DNA of 64,000 nt from Streptococcus suis (GCA_022354845.1 CP031970.1:372001-436000); one strand, 5' to 3'. Numbered from the stretch's first letter, positions 1 through 7,809 are shown. Numbers and translations: made by a program. Notes: generated from the letters alone by a model not told the origin.

Positions 1-274
1 TTTAAGCGTTTCACTAAAATGCAGTACGCCCCAGAGGTAACAAGCGATAACTAAGCAATCTGATGTTGCGAGATGGACGTTCTTTCGGTTTTGAACCTCA
101 AGGGGAACACTCGTTTGATAAAGCGTCTCAATGGTTGTCAGTAAATAAACAAAAACTTTTGGAAGTGTGCTATTATAAGTCATATAAGTCGTGCGCTTTC
201 TAATGCTTAGTGGTTTAAGATTAGGATAGCACGACTTATTTATTTTCCAATGAAATTAACTAGCAATTCGGGTT
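1..274 (-). mobile_element. IS982-type element, 5' part, cut by window edge
   Basis: This stretch is the near-exact reverse complement of 9627-9900, so it is a second copy of the same insertion sequence. It includes the outer end of the element (reading inward AACCCGAATTGC) and, from 183 down to 1, the first 61 codons of the transposase, which starts MTYNSTLPKV. Similarity between the copies stops at base 274, which marks the element boundary. The rest lies outside the window, so whether this copy is intact is unknown. Family assignment rests on the copy at 8236-8610, which shows the IS982-type DSFP and YFYG motifs. Confidence 0.75.
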
Positions 275-440
275 TATAGTATATAAAAAAATAGCCCATA
301 ACTGTTAAGTTATGAACCTTTTCTTCCCAAAACTTGTAATTATAACTTAGAATAGAGATATAAATTAGATTTGAAGTGAATGCGTATAGAATATAGGGCA
401 CCTCTAAAAACGTATGAAAAGAGGTGCCCTTAAGTCTTCA
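275..440. other. Gene-free stretch with an IS-end-like palindrome
   Basis: No gene is visible between the IS982-type end and the stop of the HTH gene. The only structure is a perfect 11-bp inverted repeat at 395-405 and 420-430 (AGGGCACCTCT / AGAGGTGCCCT). It could act as a weak terminator for the HTH gene read on the minus strand, although no T-run follows. The left arm plus its next six bases (AGGGCACCTCTAAAAAC) recurs at 7901-7917 with one change, next to an IS5-type transposase fragment. The palindrome may therefore be two facing IS ends. Confidence 0.5.
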
Positions 441-656
441 CTACTCAAAATAGAATAATTTTTCAAATTCTATATCCAACGCTATACAAAGTAATAATGC
501 TAATTTAGCAGATGGAACGTACTCATAGGTTTCTATATTGCTAATTGTCTGTCTCGAAACACCAACAATTTTAGCCAAATTACTCTGGTTTATTTGTTTT
601 TCAGCACGAGCCACTTTTAACCTATTCTTTAACTCAAGTTTTCCTTTATCCCTCAT
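441..656 (-). CDS. Small XRE/Cro-type HTH regulator
   Basis: A 71-residue protein that is almost entirely one Cro/CI helix-turn-helix. Residues ~21-45 (QINQSNLAKIVGVSRQTIS) form the HTH, and it ends in the hydrophobic FEKLFYFE typical of the short YozG-like regulators. Such proteins usually bind DNA as dimers and commonly sit beside a small membrane protein. Here a 27-residue membrane peptide (653-736) is read just upstream on the same strand and overlaps the start by 3 bases, so the two are translationally coupled. The targets are unknown; autoregulation is an inference. Confidence 0.85.
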   Translation of the reverse strand: MRDKGKLELKNRLKVARAEKQINQSNLAKIVGVSRQTISNIETYEYVPSAKLALLLCIALDIEFEKLFYFE

Positions 657-736
657 TTAAAAATTCCACTCATTAAATTCCAGCCCATCACAGAAACAGC
701 AACTAATAATACTACAATTACTATGATGTTAGTCAT
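653..736 (-). CDS. 27-residue single-span membrane peptide
   Basis: This short reading frame begins at ATG 736-734 and stops at TGA 655-653, overlapping the ATG of the HTH gene (ATGA overlap). The translation starts MTNIIVIVVLLVAVSVMG, is one continuous hydrophobic helix, and ends in GIFK. An AGAAGAGG ribosome binding site lies 4 bases upstream. In related loci a larger membrane protein (~150 residues) is paired with this kind of regulator. The short form here could be a truncation or a genuine microprotein. Function is not known. Confidence 0.6.
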   Translation of the reverse strand: MTNIIVIVVLLVAVSVMGWNLMSGIFK

Positions 737-818
737 CGACCTCTTCTTTGGACTAATGTCAAATAATTAGACACAAAATGAGATACATCTTCTTAGCCCA
801 ATGTTCTTTGATATTTTA

Positions 819-848
819 GTGTTCAGAAAATGGTCATTTTCTGGACAC
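819..848. promoter_or_regulatory. 14-bp inverted repeat between divergent HTH and resolvase genes
   Basis: GTGTTCAGAAAATG (819-832) and CATTTTCTGGACAC (835-848) are inverted repeats with one mismatch and a 2-bp centre. They lie between the divergently read HTH/peptide pair and the serine recombinase. Resolvases bind short imperfect inverted repeats with outer TGTC/GACA-like ends in the res region just upstream of their own gene, which this matches in position and shape. T-rich sequence follows on the plus strand, so a leftover terminator is the alternative. Confidence 0.4.
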
Positions 849-977
849 TTTTTATTTTCTACAATTTTCGTCAATATCTTTTATATTTTGTGTTCATTAA
901 CCCATGATTTAATCTATGTCCATTTATATATATTGTTTTAAGTTATGGTACAATTAAACTAACGGAGGTACAGAAAT

Positions 978-1529
978 TTGAATATTGGATATGCACGAGT
1001 TTCAACTGGACTACAAAATTTAGATTTACAAAAAGACAGTCTTGGAAAATATGACTGTGAGAAAATATTTACTGATCACATGTCTGGAAGTAAAAAAGAT
1101 AGACCAGGGTTAAAATCAGCAATAGAATTTTCTCGGCCCGGAGACACAATTGTCGTTTGGCGATTGGATCGATTGGGAAGAAATATGGAGGATTTAATCA
1201 GCATAGTCAACTCACTAAACGATAAAGGAGTAAGTTTCCATAGTTTGCAAGAAAATATCACGATGGACAAATCAAGTTCTACTGGACAGCTTATGTTTCA
1301 TTTATTTGCAGCATTTGCGGAGTTTGAACGTAACCTTATTCTTGAACGCTCGGCTGCGGGGAGAGCTGCAGCACGTGCTAGAGGAAGATTAGGTGGTCGA
1401 CCTGAGAAATTCTCTGAGAAAGATATAGAGCTACTTAAAACACTTGTAGATAGTGGAACACCAATAAAGAATATTGCGGAGTCTTGGGGTGTTTCGAGAA
1501 CAACTATTTATCGATATATTAATAAATAG
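978..1529 (+). CDS. Serine recombinase (resolvase/invertase family)
   Basis: A 183-residue small serine recombinase. The N-terminal catalytic domain has the signature YARVSTGLQNL with the nucleophilic serine at residue 9, followed by VVWRLDRLGRN and the E-helix region MFHLFAAFAEFERNLI. A C-terminal Hin-type HTH reads IKNIAESWGVSRTTIYRY. The length is typical of Tn3-type resolvases and DNA invertases. The start is a TTG at 978, preceded by GGAGG at 964-968 (9-base spacing); the nearby ATG is out of frame. No transposase of a Tn3-type element is present, so this is an orphan or the remnant of a lost transposon or plasmid. Confidence 0.9.
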   Translation: MNIGYARVSTGLQNLDLQKDSLGKYDCEKIFTDHMSGSKKDRPGLKSAIEFSRPGDTIVVWRLDRLGRNMEDLISIVNSLNDKGVSFHSLQENITMDKSSSTGQLMFHLFAAFAEFERNLILERSAAGRAAARARGRLGGRPEKFSEKDIELLKTLVDSGTPIKNIAESWGVSRTTIYRYINK

Positions 1530-1554
1530 TATATATTTAAAGTAAAATCAGGAG

Positions 1555-1659
1555 ATGATGATAAATATCTTACAAAAAATTTCAGATAAACTTATGATTC
1601 CAGAATATAAAATTGAAGGCAAACTATTCAATGATTTCTTCATTTTATCCGAGGAATAA
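1555..1659 (+). CDS. Short ORF, probable 5' remnant of a truncated gene
   Basis: A 34-codon frame starting MMINILQKISDKLMIPEY, 25 bases after the recombinase, with AGGAG just before it. It ends at TAA 1657. A one-base shift near 1652 would let translation continue for another ~25 codons (NKDNLKGYLYQALFIIENYL) up to ~1733, where an IS6 fragment begins. I read this as the start of a gene that was broken by IS insertion and has since acquired a frameshift. I do not recognise the protein. Confidence 0.35.
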   Translation: MMINILQKISDKLMIPEYKIEGKLFNDFFILSEE

Positions 1660-1734
1660 ATAAAGACAATCTAAAGGGTTATCTGTACCAAGCATTATTT
1701 ATTATAGAAAATTATTTAATTGATAACACAGAGT

Positions 1735-1794
1735 AGTACGATTAAGGGCATAGAAGCATTGAGAGGCATATACAAAAAGAACCGAAGAATGTAG
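1735..1794 (+). pseudogene. IS6-family transposase, 20-codon C-terminal scrap
   Basis: The frame reads STIKGIEALRGIYKKNRRM and stop. This matches the near-C-terminal part (STIKGMETLRGIYKKNRRN) of the complete IS6-type transposase at 4521-5201, in the opposite orientation. It ends exactly where the IS3-type element at 1795 begins, so the IS3 insertion cut an earlier IS6 copy. Confidence 0.75.
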
Positions 1795-1845
1795 TGACCT
1801 CCGAAATATAGACTTTTCAAATCTATATTTCGGAGGTCTTTTCTT

Positions 1846-2403
1846 ATGGTCAAATATTCCATAGAATTAAAACAACGCGTTATTCAAGATTATTTATCTG
1901 GCAAGGGAGGCTCTACCTATCTTGCTAAACTGCACAACGTAGGTTCATCTAGTCAGGTTAGACACTGGATTCGCAATTATCGAGCAGAGGGACTTCCTAC
2001 AGCTCACTCCAAAGTCAATAAAAATTATTCTATGGAGTTGAAAGAAAATGCGGTACAATGTTATTTAACAACTGATTTAACGTATGAAGCTGTGGCAAGA
2101 AAATTCGAAATTACTAATTTTACCTTACTTGCAAGCTGGGTTAATCATTTCAAAATTTATGGAGAAGTCCCAATAAGCAAAAAGAGAGGACGTCGTAAAA
2201 AACTAGAAAGCATTGCATCGTCTATGACTCAGAACCCAAATGATTCTCAACGAATTAAAGAACTTGAACAAGAATTACGTTATGCGCAAATTGAGGTAGC
2301 TTATTTAAAAGGACTTCGGAGATTGGAGAAAAATGCTCTAATGAACAAAAATCAAGACTCATCTACAGTCTCCGTAAAACCTTCAAACTCAAAGAAATCT
2401 TGA
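1846..2403 (+). CDS. IS150-type transposase OrfA
   Basis: A 185-residue DNA-binding subunit. Two HTH_29/InsE-like domains are visible (residues ~1-60 and ~61-115, each beginning YSIELKQ / YSMELKE), followed by a coiled coil (QRIKELEQELRYAQIEVAYLKGL in part) and a tail. OrfB lies in the -1 frame. The shift could occur at the run of five A at 2329-2333; after it the product continues in the OrfB frame through residues such as LRKTFKLKEILKV. Both frames appear undamaged, so the element may be active. Confidence 0.9.
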   Translation: MVKYSIELKQRVIQDYLSGKGGSTYLAKLHNVGSSSQVRHWIRNYRAEGLPTAHSKVNKNYSMELKENAVQCYLTTDLTYEAVARKFEITNFTLLASWVNHFKIYGEVPISKKRGRRKKLESIASSMTQNPNDSQRIKELEQELRYAQIEVAYLKGLRRLEKNALMNKNQDSSTVSVKPSNSKKS

Positions 2404-3218
2404 AAGTTACAGGATTCCCTAAAGCCACTTATTATTATTGGGTTAACTGTTTTGAACGGGTAAACAAAGATGAGCTTATCGAAAAAGAAATGCTTAAAAT
2501 ACGTCAAGAACATGCCAATGCAGGTTATCTTCCAATGAGTGAATTACTTAAGCAACGTGGCTATCACGTCAACCACAAGAAGGTACAGCGCTTAATGAAG
2601 AAACTAGGGCTTCGTGTGACGTCTTATTGGCACAAATCACGTAAATATTATTCATATAAAGGAAAAGTAGGGACGGTAGCTAAAAATAAATTGCACAGAC
2701 GATTCAGAACTTCCATTCCTCATCAAAAAATCACAACAGATACGACAGAATTCAAATATTATGAAGATGGAATTCAGAAAAAGTGTTATCTCAATCCTTA
2801 CATTGATTTATTTAATAGCGAGGTGATTAGTTATCATATCTCTCAACAACCCTCTTATCAATCCATTGATATTGCTCTAAATCAAGCCGTAGCTGTGACA
2901 TCTGATTGTCCTTATCGACGTACTTTCCACTCAGATCAAGGATGGGGATACCAAATGAGAGACTATGTTTCTAAATTAAAATCTCATAGAATTTTTCAGT
3001 CTATGAGCCGTAAAGGAAACTGTCATGATAATTCAGTTATGGAGAATTTCTTTGGGCTACTTAAACAAGAAATTTACTACGGACATATCTTCTCGTCTTT
3101 CGAAGAACTTGAACAGGTTATTGTAATCTGGATTAGGTACTATAATACAAAACGAATCAAACAAAAATTGAACTGGATGAGTCCAATTCAATTTCGCTTG
3201 AATTACCAAAACAATTAA
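2400..3218 (+). CDS. IS150-type transposase OrfB (DDE integrase)
   Basis: A 272-residue rve-type catalytic subunit. After an HTH_21 region (HANAGYLPMSELLKQRGY) the catalytic triad is visible: D in TTDTTEF (~115), D in FHSDQGWGY (~179) and E in DNSVMENFFGLLK (~216). The frame is open upstream of the TTG at 2400. The natural product is therefore probably the OrfAB fusion made by -1 frameshifting near 2330 rather than a separately initiated protein. Confidence 0.9.
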   Translation: MKVTGFPKATYYYWVNCFERVNKDELIEKEMLKIRQEHANAGYLPMSELLKQRGYHVNHKKVQRLMKKLGLRVTSYWHKSRKYYSYKGKVGTVAKNKLHRRFRTSIPHQKITTDTTEFKYYEDGIQKKCYLNPYIDLFNSEVISYHISQQPSYQSIDIALNQAVAVTSDCPYRRTFHSDQGWGYQMRDYVSKLKSHRIFQSMSRKGNCHDNSVMENFFGLLKQEIYYGHIFSSFEELEQVIVIWIRYYNTKRIKQKLNWMSPIQFRLNYQNN

Positions 3219-3273
3219 AAAAATCCAAGTATTTGGAAAGTCAACGAAAAACTAGACACGGAGTTAAGAGAAT

Positions 3274-4113
3274 TTAAGAATTATATTTTTCAAAGTCTTT
3301 TGGAGACTTGTAATCAAGACCTGAATGCATCCTTTTTGTATTGTAATAGGTCTCAATGTATTTAAATATTTCTTGAGTAGCCTCAGCTCTTGTCTCAAAA
3401 TGAGCATCATTAATAAGCTCCCTCTTTAGCGTCTTATAAAAAGACTCCATCATTGCATTGTCATAGGGATTTCCTTTACGACTCATGCTAGATTGAGCAC
3501 CGACTTGACGAAGAGTAGATTGATAACGAGAGCTTGTATATTGACTCCCTTGATCAGTATGGACAATCAAGCCAGGCTGAGGATGTTCTTTCCCACAAGC
3601 TTGTAAGAAGCAATCCCTCACCAGTTTATCTTGCATCCGTGAAGACATTGACCAGCCTACAATCTTACGTGAAAAAACGTCGATATTCACGGCTAAGTAT
3701 AAGGTGCCTTCTTTGGTAGGGATATAGGTCATGTCTCCCAGCCATACTTTATTAGGAGCTGTTGCTTTAAAGATCTGATTAATTAAATTGGGTCTTGAAA
3801 GCGAAGCTCCTTTTCTGTTGTAATGTTTATATCTATAACGGCTTCCCTTGGCATAAAGTCCCATCAAGTGCATCAGTTTTCCAACACGTTTCGTGTTGGT
3901 CATAATACCAGTATTATGAAGTACCTTGGTAATTCTGACCGCACCATAGCGTCCCTTATGCTCATGAAAGACAGCTTTTATCTTCTCTGAGAGAATTTCT
4001 CTCTCCACTTGTTGTTTTGAAGGACGACGATGCATGTATTCATAGAAACCTGAGCGAGAAACCTTAAGAACTTTTACTGCATGCTTAATTTTTATCTTCC
4101 CATGATGTTTCAA
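3274..4113 (-). CDS. IS3-group transposase OrfB
   Basis: A 279-residue catalytic subunit with the HTH_21 region (EHKGRYGAVRITKVL) and DDE residues in WLGDMTYIP (D, ~126), VHTDQGSQY (D, ~187) and AMMESFYKTLKRE (E, ~223). The frame continues upstream through KVPGLLEAKQVKRFEF, so the real product is the OrfAB fusion. Overlap with OrfA contains the canonical slippery heptamer A-AAA-AAG (minus strand 4167-4161). Intact. Confidence 0.9.
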   Translation of the reverse strand: MKHHGKIKIKHAVKVLKVSRSGFYEYMHRRPSKQQVEREILSEKIKAVFHEHKGRYGAVRITKVLHNTGIMTNTKRVGKLMHLMGLYAKGSRYRYKHYNRKGASLSRPNLINQIFKATAPNKVWLGDMTYIPTKEGTLYLAVNIDVFSRKIVGWSMSSRMQDKLVRDCFLQACGKEHPQPGLIVHTDQGSQYTSSRYQSTLRQVGAQSSMSRKGNPYDNAMMESFYKTLKRELINDAHFETRAEATQEIFKYIETYYNTKRMHSGLDYKSPKDFEKYNS

Positions 4114-4130
4114 GAGAAATTCAAAACGTT

Positions 4131-4421
4131 TTACTTGCTTCGCTTCAAGAAGACCCGGAACTTTTTTAGAAGTTCAAGTTCCTCCTGAAGATAACGATTT
4201 TCTTTCTCTAACAATTTAATCTTATGTTGGGCATTAGCTAGGGCTGTCCCATTGCCTGGAAAAGCACTTTCTCCATATTCTTCAACTTCTTGAACCCAGC
4301 GATAAAGACTATTGGCATGAACCTCAAGCTCTTGGCTGACTTCTTTAACAGAGTAACCCTCTTCAAGAATGAGTTTTACTGCAGAATTTTTAAATTGTTT
4401 ATCGAATTTTCTTCTTGCCAT
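4131..4421 (-). CDS. IS3-group transposase OrfA
   Basis: 96 residues from MARRKFDKQF: an HTH_Tnp_1 domain (SVKEVSQELEVHANSLYRW) followed by a leucine-zipper coiled coil (IKLLEKENRYLQEELELLKK). A longer in-frame start exists at 4493, but ATG 4421 has a GGAAAGG site just before it and begins where family members begin. The longer version would run across the terminal inverted repeat. A-AAA-AAG near the 3' end supports programmed -1 frameshifting into OrfB. Confidence 0.85.
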   Translation of the reverse strand: MARRKFDKQFKNSAVKLILEEGYSVKEVSQELEVHANSLYRWVQEVEEYGESAFPGNGTALANAQHKIKLLEKENRYLQEELELLKKFRVFLKRSK

Positions 4422-4520
4422 AATAAACCTTTCCACGATTTCTCTTAACTTTGTGTCTAGTTTATTATAACCTTTCCAAAGTTTGAAAATCAAACGAGCC
4501 CTCTCTGAACTCCAAATATC

Positions 4521-5201
4521 TTAGGCTGGTATTCCCATTAATACCTTGATTTCAGTAGACACCGAAAAGCCGAAGAGCGTTCCATTTCTTCGGTTCTTTT
4601 TATATATTCCTCGAAGGGTCTCCATGCCCTTAATCGTGGAAGAGGCTGTACGGAGACTTTGATAAAATTTATTCCGTCGTTTAATAGGTCGATGGTCTTG
4701 TTCTATTAAATTGTTAAGATACTTCACAGTTCGGTGCTCTGTCTTAGTATATAAACCCACACTCTGTAACTTTCTAAAGGCTGATCCAAGAGAAGGTGCT
4801 TTATCGGTCACAATTGCTTTCGGCTCACCAAACTGTTTATGGAGTCGTTTTAAGAAAGCATAGGCTGCTTGCGTATCCCGTTTCTTTCGTAACCAGATAT
4901 CTAAGGTTAGGCCGTCCGCATCAATTGCACGATAAAGATAATGCCAACGTCCCTTAATTTTGATATAGGTTTCGTCCATTTTCCATGAATAGAAGGATTG
5001 TCTATTTTTCTTCTTCCAAAGATAATAGAGGACTTTGCTGTACTCTTGCACCCAACGATAAATCGTAGTATGACAAACATTTATTCCACGATCATATAAC
5101 AATTCCTGAACTTCACGATAGCTTAGATTGTAACGCAGGTAGTAACCAACAGCGACAATAATGACGTCTTTTTTGAATTGTTTGCCTTTAAAATGATTCA
5201 T
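4521..5201 (-). CDS. IS6-family transposase
   Basis: A full-length 226-residue DDE transposase beginning MNHFKGKQFKKDV, as in ISS1/IS1216-type proteins. The HTH region reads NLSYREVQELLYDRGINVCH. The catalytic residues lie in WKMDETYIKIKG (D, ~72), AIVTDKAPS (D, ~132) and NNLIEQDHRPIKRR (E, ~167). The gene looks functional although the host element has lost one terminal repeat. IS6 elements move by replicative fusion and often collect neighbouring insertions, which fits the surroundings. Confidence 0.92.
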   Translation of the reverse strand: MNHFKGKQFKKDVIIVAVGYYLRYNLSYREVQELLYDRGINVCHTTIYRWVQEYSKVLYYLWKKKNRQSFYSWKMDETYIKIKGRWHYLYRAIDADGLTLDIWLRKKRDTQAAYAFLKRLHKQFGEPKAIVTDKAPSLGSAFRKLQSVGLYTKTEHRTVKYLNNLIEQDHRPIKRRNKFYQSLRTASSTIKGMETLRGIYKKNRRNGTLFGFSVSTEIKVLMGIPA

Positions 5202-5274
5202 TACTCTGTCCTCTCTGTCTTTTTTCTCAATTTTACACTAAAATAGATTTTTTGGAAAACTTTGCAACAGAACC
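4521..5274 (-). mobile_element. IS6-family (ISS1/IS1216-like) element lacking one end
   Basis: The end on the 5' side of the transposase gene is present: on the minus strand from 5274 it reads GGTTCTGTTGCAAAGTTTTC, the typical IS6-type terminus. The partner copy expected beyond the transposase stop (below 4521) is missing; the sequence there runs straight into the IS3 element. The transposase is intact, but with a single inverted repeat the element should not transpose by itself. Confidence 0.8.
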
Positions 5275-5507
5275 GACAGGTTAAAAGCCCCGAAAAATTG
5301 CATGCCAAAAGAATTGAAGCAACAGATGAACGTAAAAAACAAAGTCATCAACAGGCTTTGTCACATATTGGCCTTGTATCGCTGATTTTATGTTGTGGTA
5401 TCGTTATATTTTCAATAAATGAGGAAACAGTGATCATACCAGTGGCTTACATTGTTGGTTTACTCGCACTGTTTGTCCTCTATCTTGCCTATCGCATCAG
5501 AAAATAA
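5262..5507 (+). pseudogene. Membrane protein C-terminal remnant cut by IS6
   Basis: The frame (81 codons as read from a TTG inside the IS6 terminal repeat) contains a charged stretch (KSPEKLHAKRIEATDERKKQ) and two transmembrane helices (HIGLVSLILCCGIVIFS and VAYIVGLLALFVLYLAY). Host sequence begins at 5275, immediately after the IS end, so the first ~4 codons derive from the IS. It lies 140 bp upstream of the ABC exporter and may be what remains of its regulator or a companion membrane protein. The family is not recognised. Confidence 0.5.
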
Positions 5508-5646
5508 GAGGATCAGCCAGTTAAAGTCTGGTATCTTCAGAAAATTGTGATAAAATTGAATTGTTATTATAAGTATTCAAATGATCAGTAGGGGGATGGC
5601 CTTGTGTTGGCGTTGCTAAGCAACTAGAGTTAAGAGGAGAGTAGAT

Positions 5647-6540
5647 GTGTTAAAACTAGAAAACCTCACCAAACAATTTGGTGATAAAATCGCTGTTGAT
5701 CAGCTAGACATGACCGTCAAACCGGGCGAGATTATGGGGCTGATTGGTCAAAATGGTGCTGGGAAGACGACAACTTTTCGGATGATTTTGGACTTTATTA
5801 AACCGGATAGCGGTCAGATTACGTGGCAGGGCGCGCCCATTACTCAGGAGATTAAGCAAAAAATAGGCTTTCTACCTGAAGAGCGTGGCCTTTATCAAAA
5901 ATTGACGATTGAAGAACAAATCTTGTATTTTGCTGAACTCCATGGCATGAAACGGGCTGAGGCAAGAGATGAGCTCGTGCGCTGGATGGACAAGTTAGAA
6001 GTTGTCGGAAAAATTACAGACAAGGTGCAGACCCTTTCCAAAGGGAACGCCCAAAAAGTACAGTTCATCGCGACCTTGATTCACCGCCCTGATTTTCTGA
6101 TTTTGGATGAACCTTTTACAGGCCTTGACCCAGTCAATACCAGTCTCCTGATGTCGGAAATCAAAACGCTCAAGGCAAATGGTGCAGCGATTATTTTCTC
6201 CAGTCATAATATGAGTGGGGTAGAGTTGCTCAGTGATCAGTTAACCATGCTCAAAAAAGGTAAAGTTGTCTTGCAAGGCGACATTTATGGGATTCGGGAT
6301 AGTTTTGGGCGCACCCAAATCTATGTTGAAAGTGATGTGCCAGATGCGGATTTGTCAGCCATTTCAGGTGTTGAGACGATTGAGAAACAAGGTGCTGGCC
6401 GGATGATTCATGTCAATGATGCAGCTGTTGGTCATGAGATTTTCACACGCGTGAGTCAATCTGGCTATGTCCAAGCTTTTGTTCAAGCGCCACCAACGCT
6501 CGATGAAATTTTCCGTAAGGAGGTCGCTGAAAATGTTTAA
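5647..6540 (+). CDS. ABC exporter ATPase, NatA type
   Basis: 297 residues. Walker A GQNGAGKTT (34-42), signature LSKGNAQKVQ (a variant of LSGGQ common in NatA/YhaQ ATPases), Walker B FLILDEPFTGLD and H-loop SSHNM are all present, followed by a C-terminal accessory domain. It powers the permease encoded just downstream, and the stop overlaps the permease ATG by 8 bases. The start is GTG 5647 with AAGAGGAG seven bases earlier; the ATG at 5645 is out of frame. Base composition looks G/C-richer than the neighbours, suggesting transfer. Substrate is uncertain (sodium, drugs or peptides). Confidence 0.88.
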   Translation: MLKLENLTKQFGDKIAVDQLDMTVKPGEIMGLIGQNGAGKTTTFRMILDFIKPDSGQITWQGAPITQEIKQKIGFLPEERGLYQKLTIEEQILYFAELHGMKRAEARDELVRWMDKLEVVGKITDKVQTLSKGNAQKVQFIATLIHRPDFLILDEPFTGLDPVNTSLLMSEIKTLKANGAAIIFSSHNMSGVELLSDQLTMLKKGKVVLQGDIYGIRDSFGRTQIYVESDVPDADLSAISGVETIEKQGAGRMIHVNDAAVGHEIFTRVSQSGYVQAFVQAPPTLDEIFRKEVAENV

Positions 6541-7753
6541 ACAAATGAAATTAGTCGCGGGTCAAGTTTACCGGACAAAAATTAAGACACCGAGTTTCTG
6601 GTTGACGGTGTTGACGCCACTCTTATTGCCATTGGTTGGGTTAATCATTGGTTTCGTAATTGCTAAGACGAGTGATGATTCACCGGCGCGATTGGCTGTT
6701 GTTGACAATGCAGCTCTGGTTCAAACCCTTAAAACCGATAAAGTCTTAGACGCTAAAATCTCAGCCGTGGCAGATGTTAAAACGGCTAAGCAAAAGATAC
6801 TGGATGAGAAAATAGATGGCTATCTCGTCAAAGAAGATGGCAAATATACCTTAGTGGCGTCGACGGATAGCACGACAAAATTCAATGAGACGACGGTTAA
6901 AACCGCCTTGTCGCAGATTGAACTAGCAGAAAAAGCCACGCATCTTAAATTAAGTCCTGAGGAATTGATCAGTCTGCAAACGCCTGCTGATCTGACCATG
7001 AAAACCCTGAGCAAAAAAGGGGAATCTAGTGGGGGTGAGGCTAAAAATGCGGCCAATTCTCTCGTTTCTGTTGGTGTGGCCATCGTTATCTTCATGTTGC
7101 TGATGATTTACTCTAATATGTTGGCGCAAGAGATTGCCAATGAAAAATCCAATCGGATTATGGAGACCTTGCTAGCAGCAACCAGCACCAAAGTCCAATA
7201 TTTTGGTAAAATCCTAGGGATTGGTTTATTGGTTCTGACCCATATCGTTTTTTATGTCATCTTAGGGGTGGCTGCAGCCATTGCCCTAAAAGGCAACGAC
7301 ATGGTCGAAAGCGTCAAGGGCATGGTCGGTGGCGTCGATATGAGTTTCTTGGTCTATGCGGTCTTGATGTTGATCGTGGGACTCATGGCTTACCTCTTCT
7401 TGACAGCGATTATCGCTAGTTTGGTTAATGACCAAAGTCAGGTTCAGCAAGCCATCGCGCCGATTTCTTATCTTTCTTTGGTTGGCTATATGGCCAGTAT
7501 TTTTGGGGCCAATGTACCCAATAATATCGTGATCAAAATCTTGAGTTATCTGCCTTTTGTTTCGCCAACCTTGATGCCGGGCCGTTTGGCCATGGAAATG
7601 TCGACGTTGACACAAGCTTATATCGCGCTGGCCTTGCAGCTGGTTGCGCTTGTGTTCGTGGCCAAATTCGGCGAACATATTTACGCCAAGAATGTTTTAA
7701 GTTATTCCGATGAAAAAATCTTTAAGCAATTTATTCAAAATCTTAAAAAATAA
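6533..7753 (+). CDS. ABC-2 permease, NatB/YhaP type
   Basis: 406 residues. One N-terminal transmembrane helix (PSFWLTVLTPLLLPLVG) is followed by an extracytoplasmic domain of ~130 residues and then five to six more helices, the layout of NatB-like Na+ efflux and peptide-resistance permeases. ATG 6533 is chosen because AAGGAGG (6517-6523) sits ten bases upstream and translation overlaps the end of the ATPase gene. The longer in-frame start at 6467 would lie deep inside that gene. Followed by a terminator, so the two genes form an operon. Confidence 0.88.
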   Translation: MFKQMKLVAGQVYRTKIKTPSFWLTVLTPLLLPLVGLIIGFVIAKTSDDSPARLAVVDNAALVQTLKTDKVLDAKISAVADVKTAKQKILDEKIDGYLVKEDGKYTLVASTDSTTKFNETTVKTALSQIELAEKATHLKLSPEELISLQTPADLTMKTLSKKGESSGGEAKNAANSLVSVGVAIVIFMLLMIYSNMLAQEIANEKSNRIMETLLAATSTKVQYFGKILGIGLLVLTHIVFYVILGVAAAIALKGNDMVESVKGMVGGVDMSFLVYAVLMLIVGLMAYLFLTAIIASLVNDQSQVQQAIAPISYLSLVGYMASIFGANVPNNIVIKILSYLPFVSPTLMPGRLAMEMSTLTQAYIALALQLVALVFVAKFGEHIYAKNVLSYSDEKIFKQFIQNLKK

Positions 7754-7755
7754 GC

Positions 7756-7784
7756 AAAATCCCTGTGACAAACGGGGATTTTTT
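7756..7784 (+). terminator. Rho-independent terminator of the NatAB operon
   Basis: AAAATCCC (7756-7763) pairs with GGGATTTT (7775-7782) around an 11-base loop and continues into T residues directly after the permease stop. Confidence 0.8.
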
Positions 7785-7809
7785 GCGTATATATAAGTGA
7801 GGTGAAAAT

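Larger units (their letters stand above)
1795..3242 (+). mobile_element. IS3-family (IS150-group) insertion sequence
   Basis: About 1.45 kb containing overlapping orfA and orfB. The left end contains a strong hairpin at 1797-1838 (GACCTCCGAAATATAG and its complement) just before the orfA start, a position where IS3 elements often carry structures that limit read-in. The inward sequences GACTTTTCAAAT (left, ~1811) and GACTTTCCAAAT (right, complement of ~3231-3242) form part of the terminal inverted repeats. The right end overlaps the left end of the next IS3 element, so the exact boundary and any target duplication cannot be fixed. Confidence 0.75.
3234..4478 (-). mobile_element. IS3-family insertion sequence, complete, 1245 bp
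   Basis: Terminal inverted repeats can be aligned at equal spacing. The left end reads TTGGAAAG, ten variable bases, then ACTAGACAC, two bases, AGTTAAGAGAA. The right end on the minus strand reads TTGGAAAG, ten bases, ACTAGACAC, two bases, AGTTAAGAGAA. OrfA and OrfB lie inside on the minus strand. No 3-bp target duplication is seen. The element abuts the IS150-type element on the left and the truncated IS6 element on the right, so one of these insertions probably came with a deletion. Confidence 0.8.

Noticed and set aside
819..848. Plain transcription terminator
   Set aside because: T-rich sequence follows, but it lies between two divergent genes with nothing reading into it; a recombinase or operator site fits better, though this is unproven.
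7286..7678. 130-codon antisense ORF opposite the ABC permease
   Set aside because: Shadow of biased codon use in the permease; composition is rich in His/Gln with no domain.
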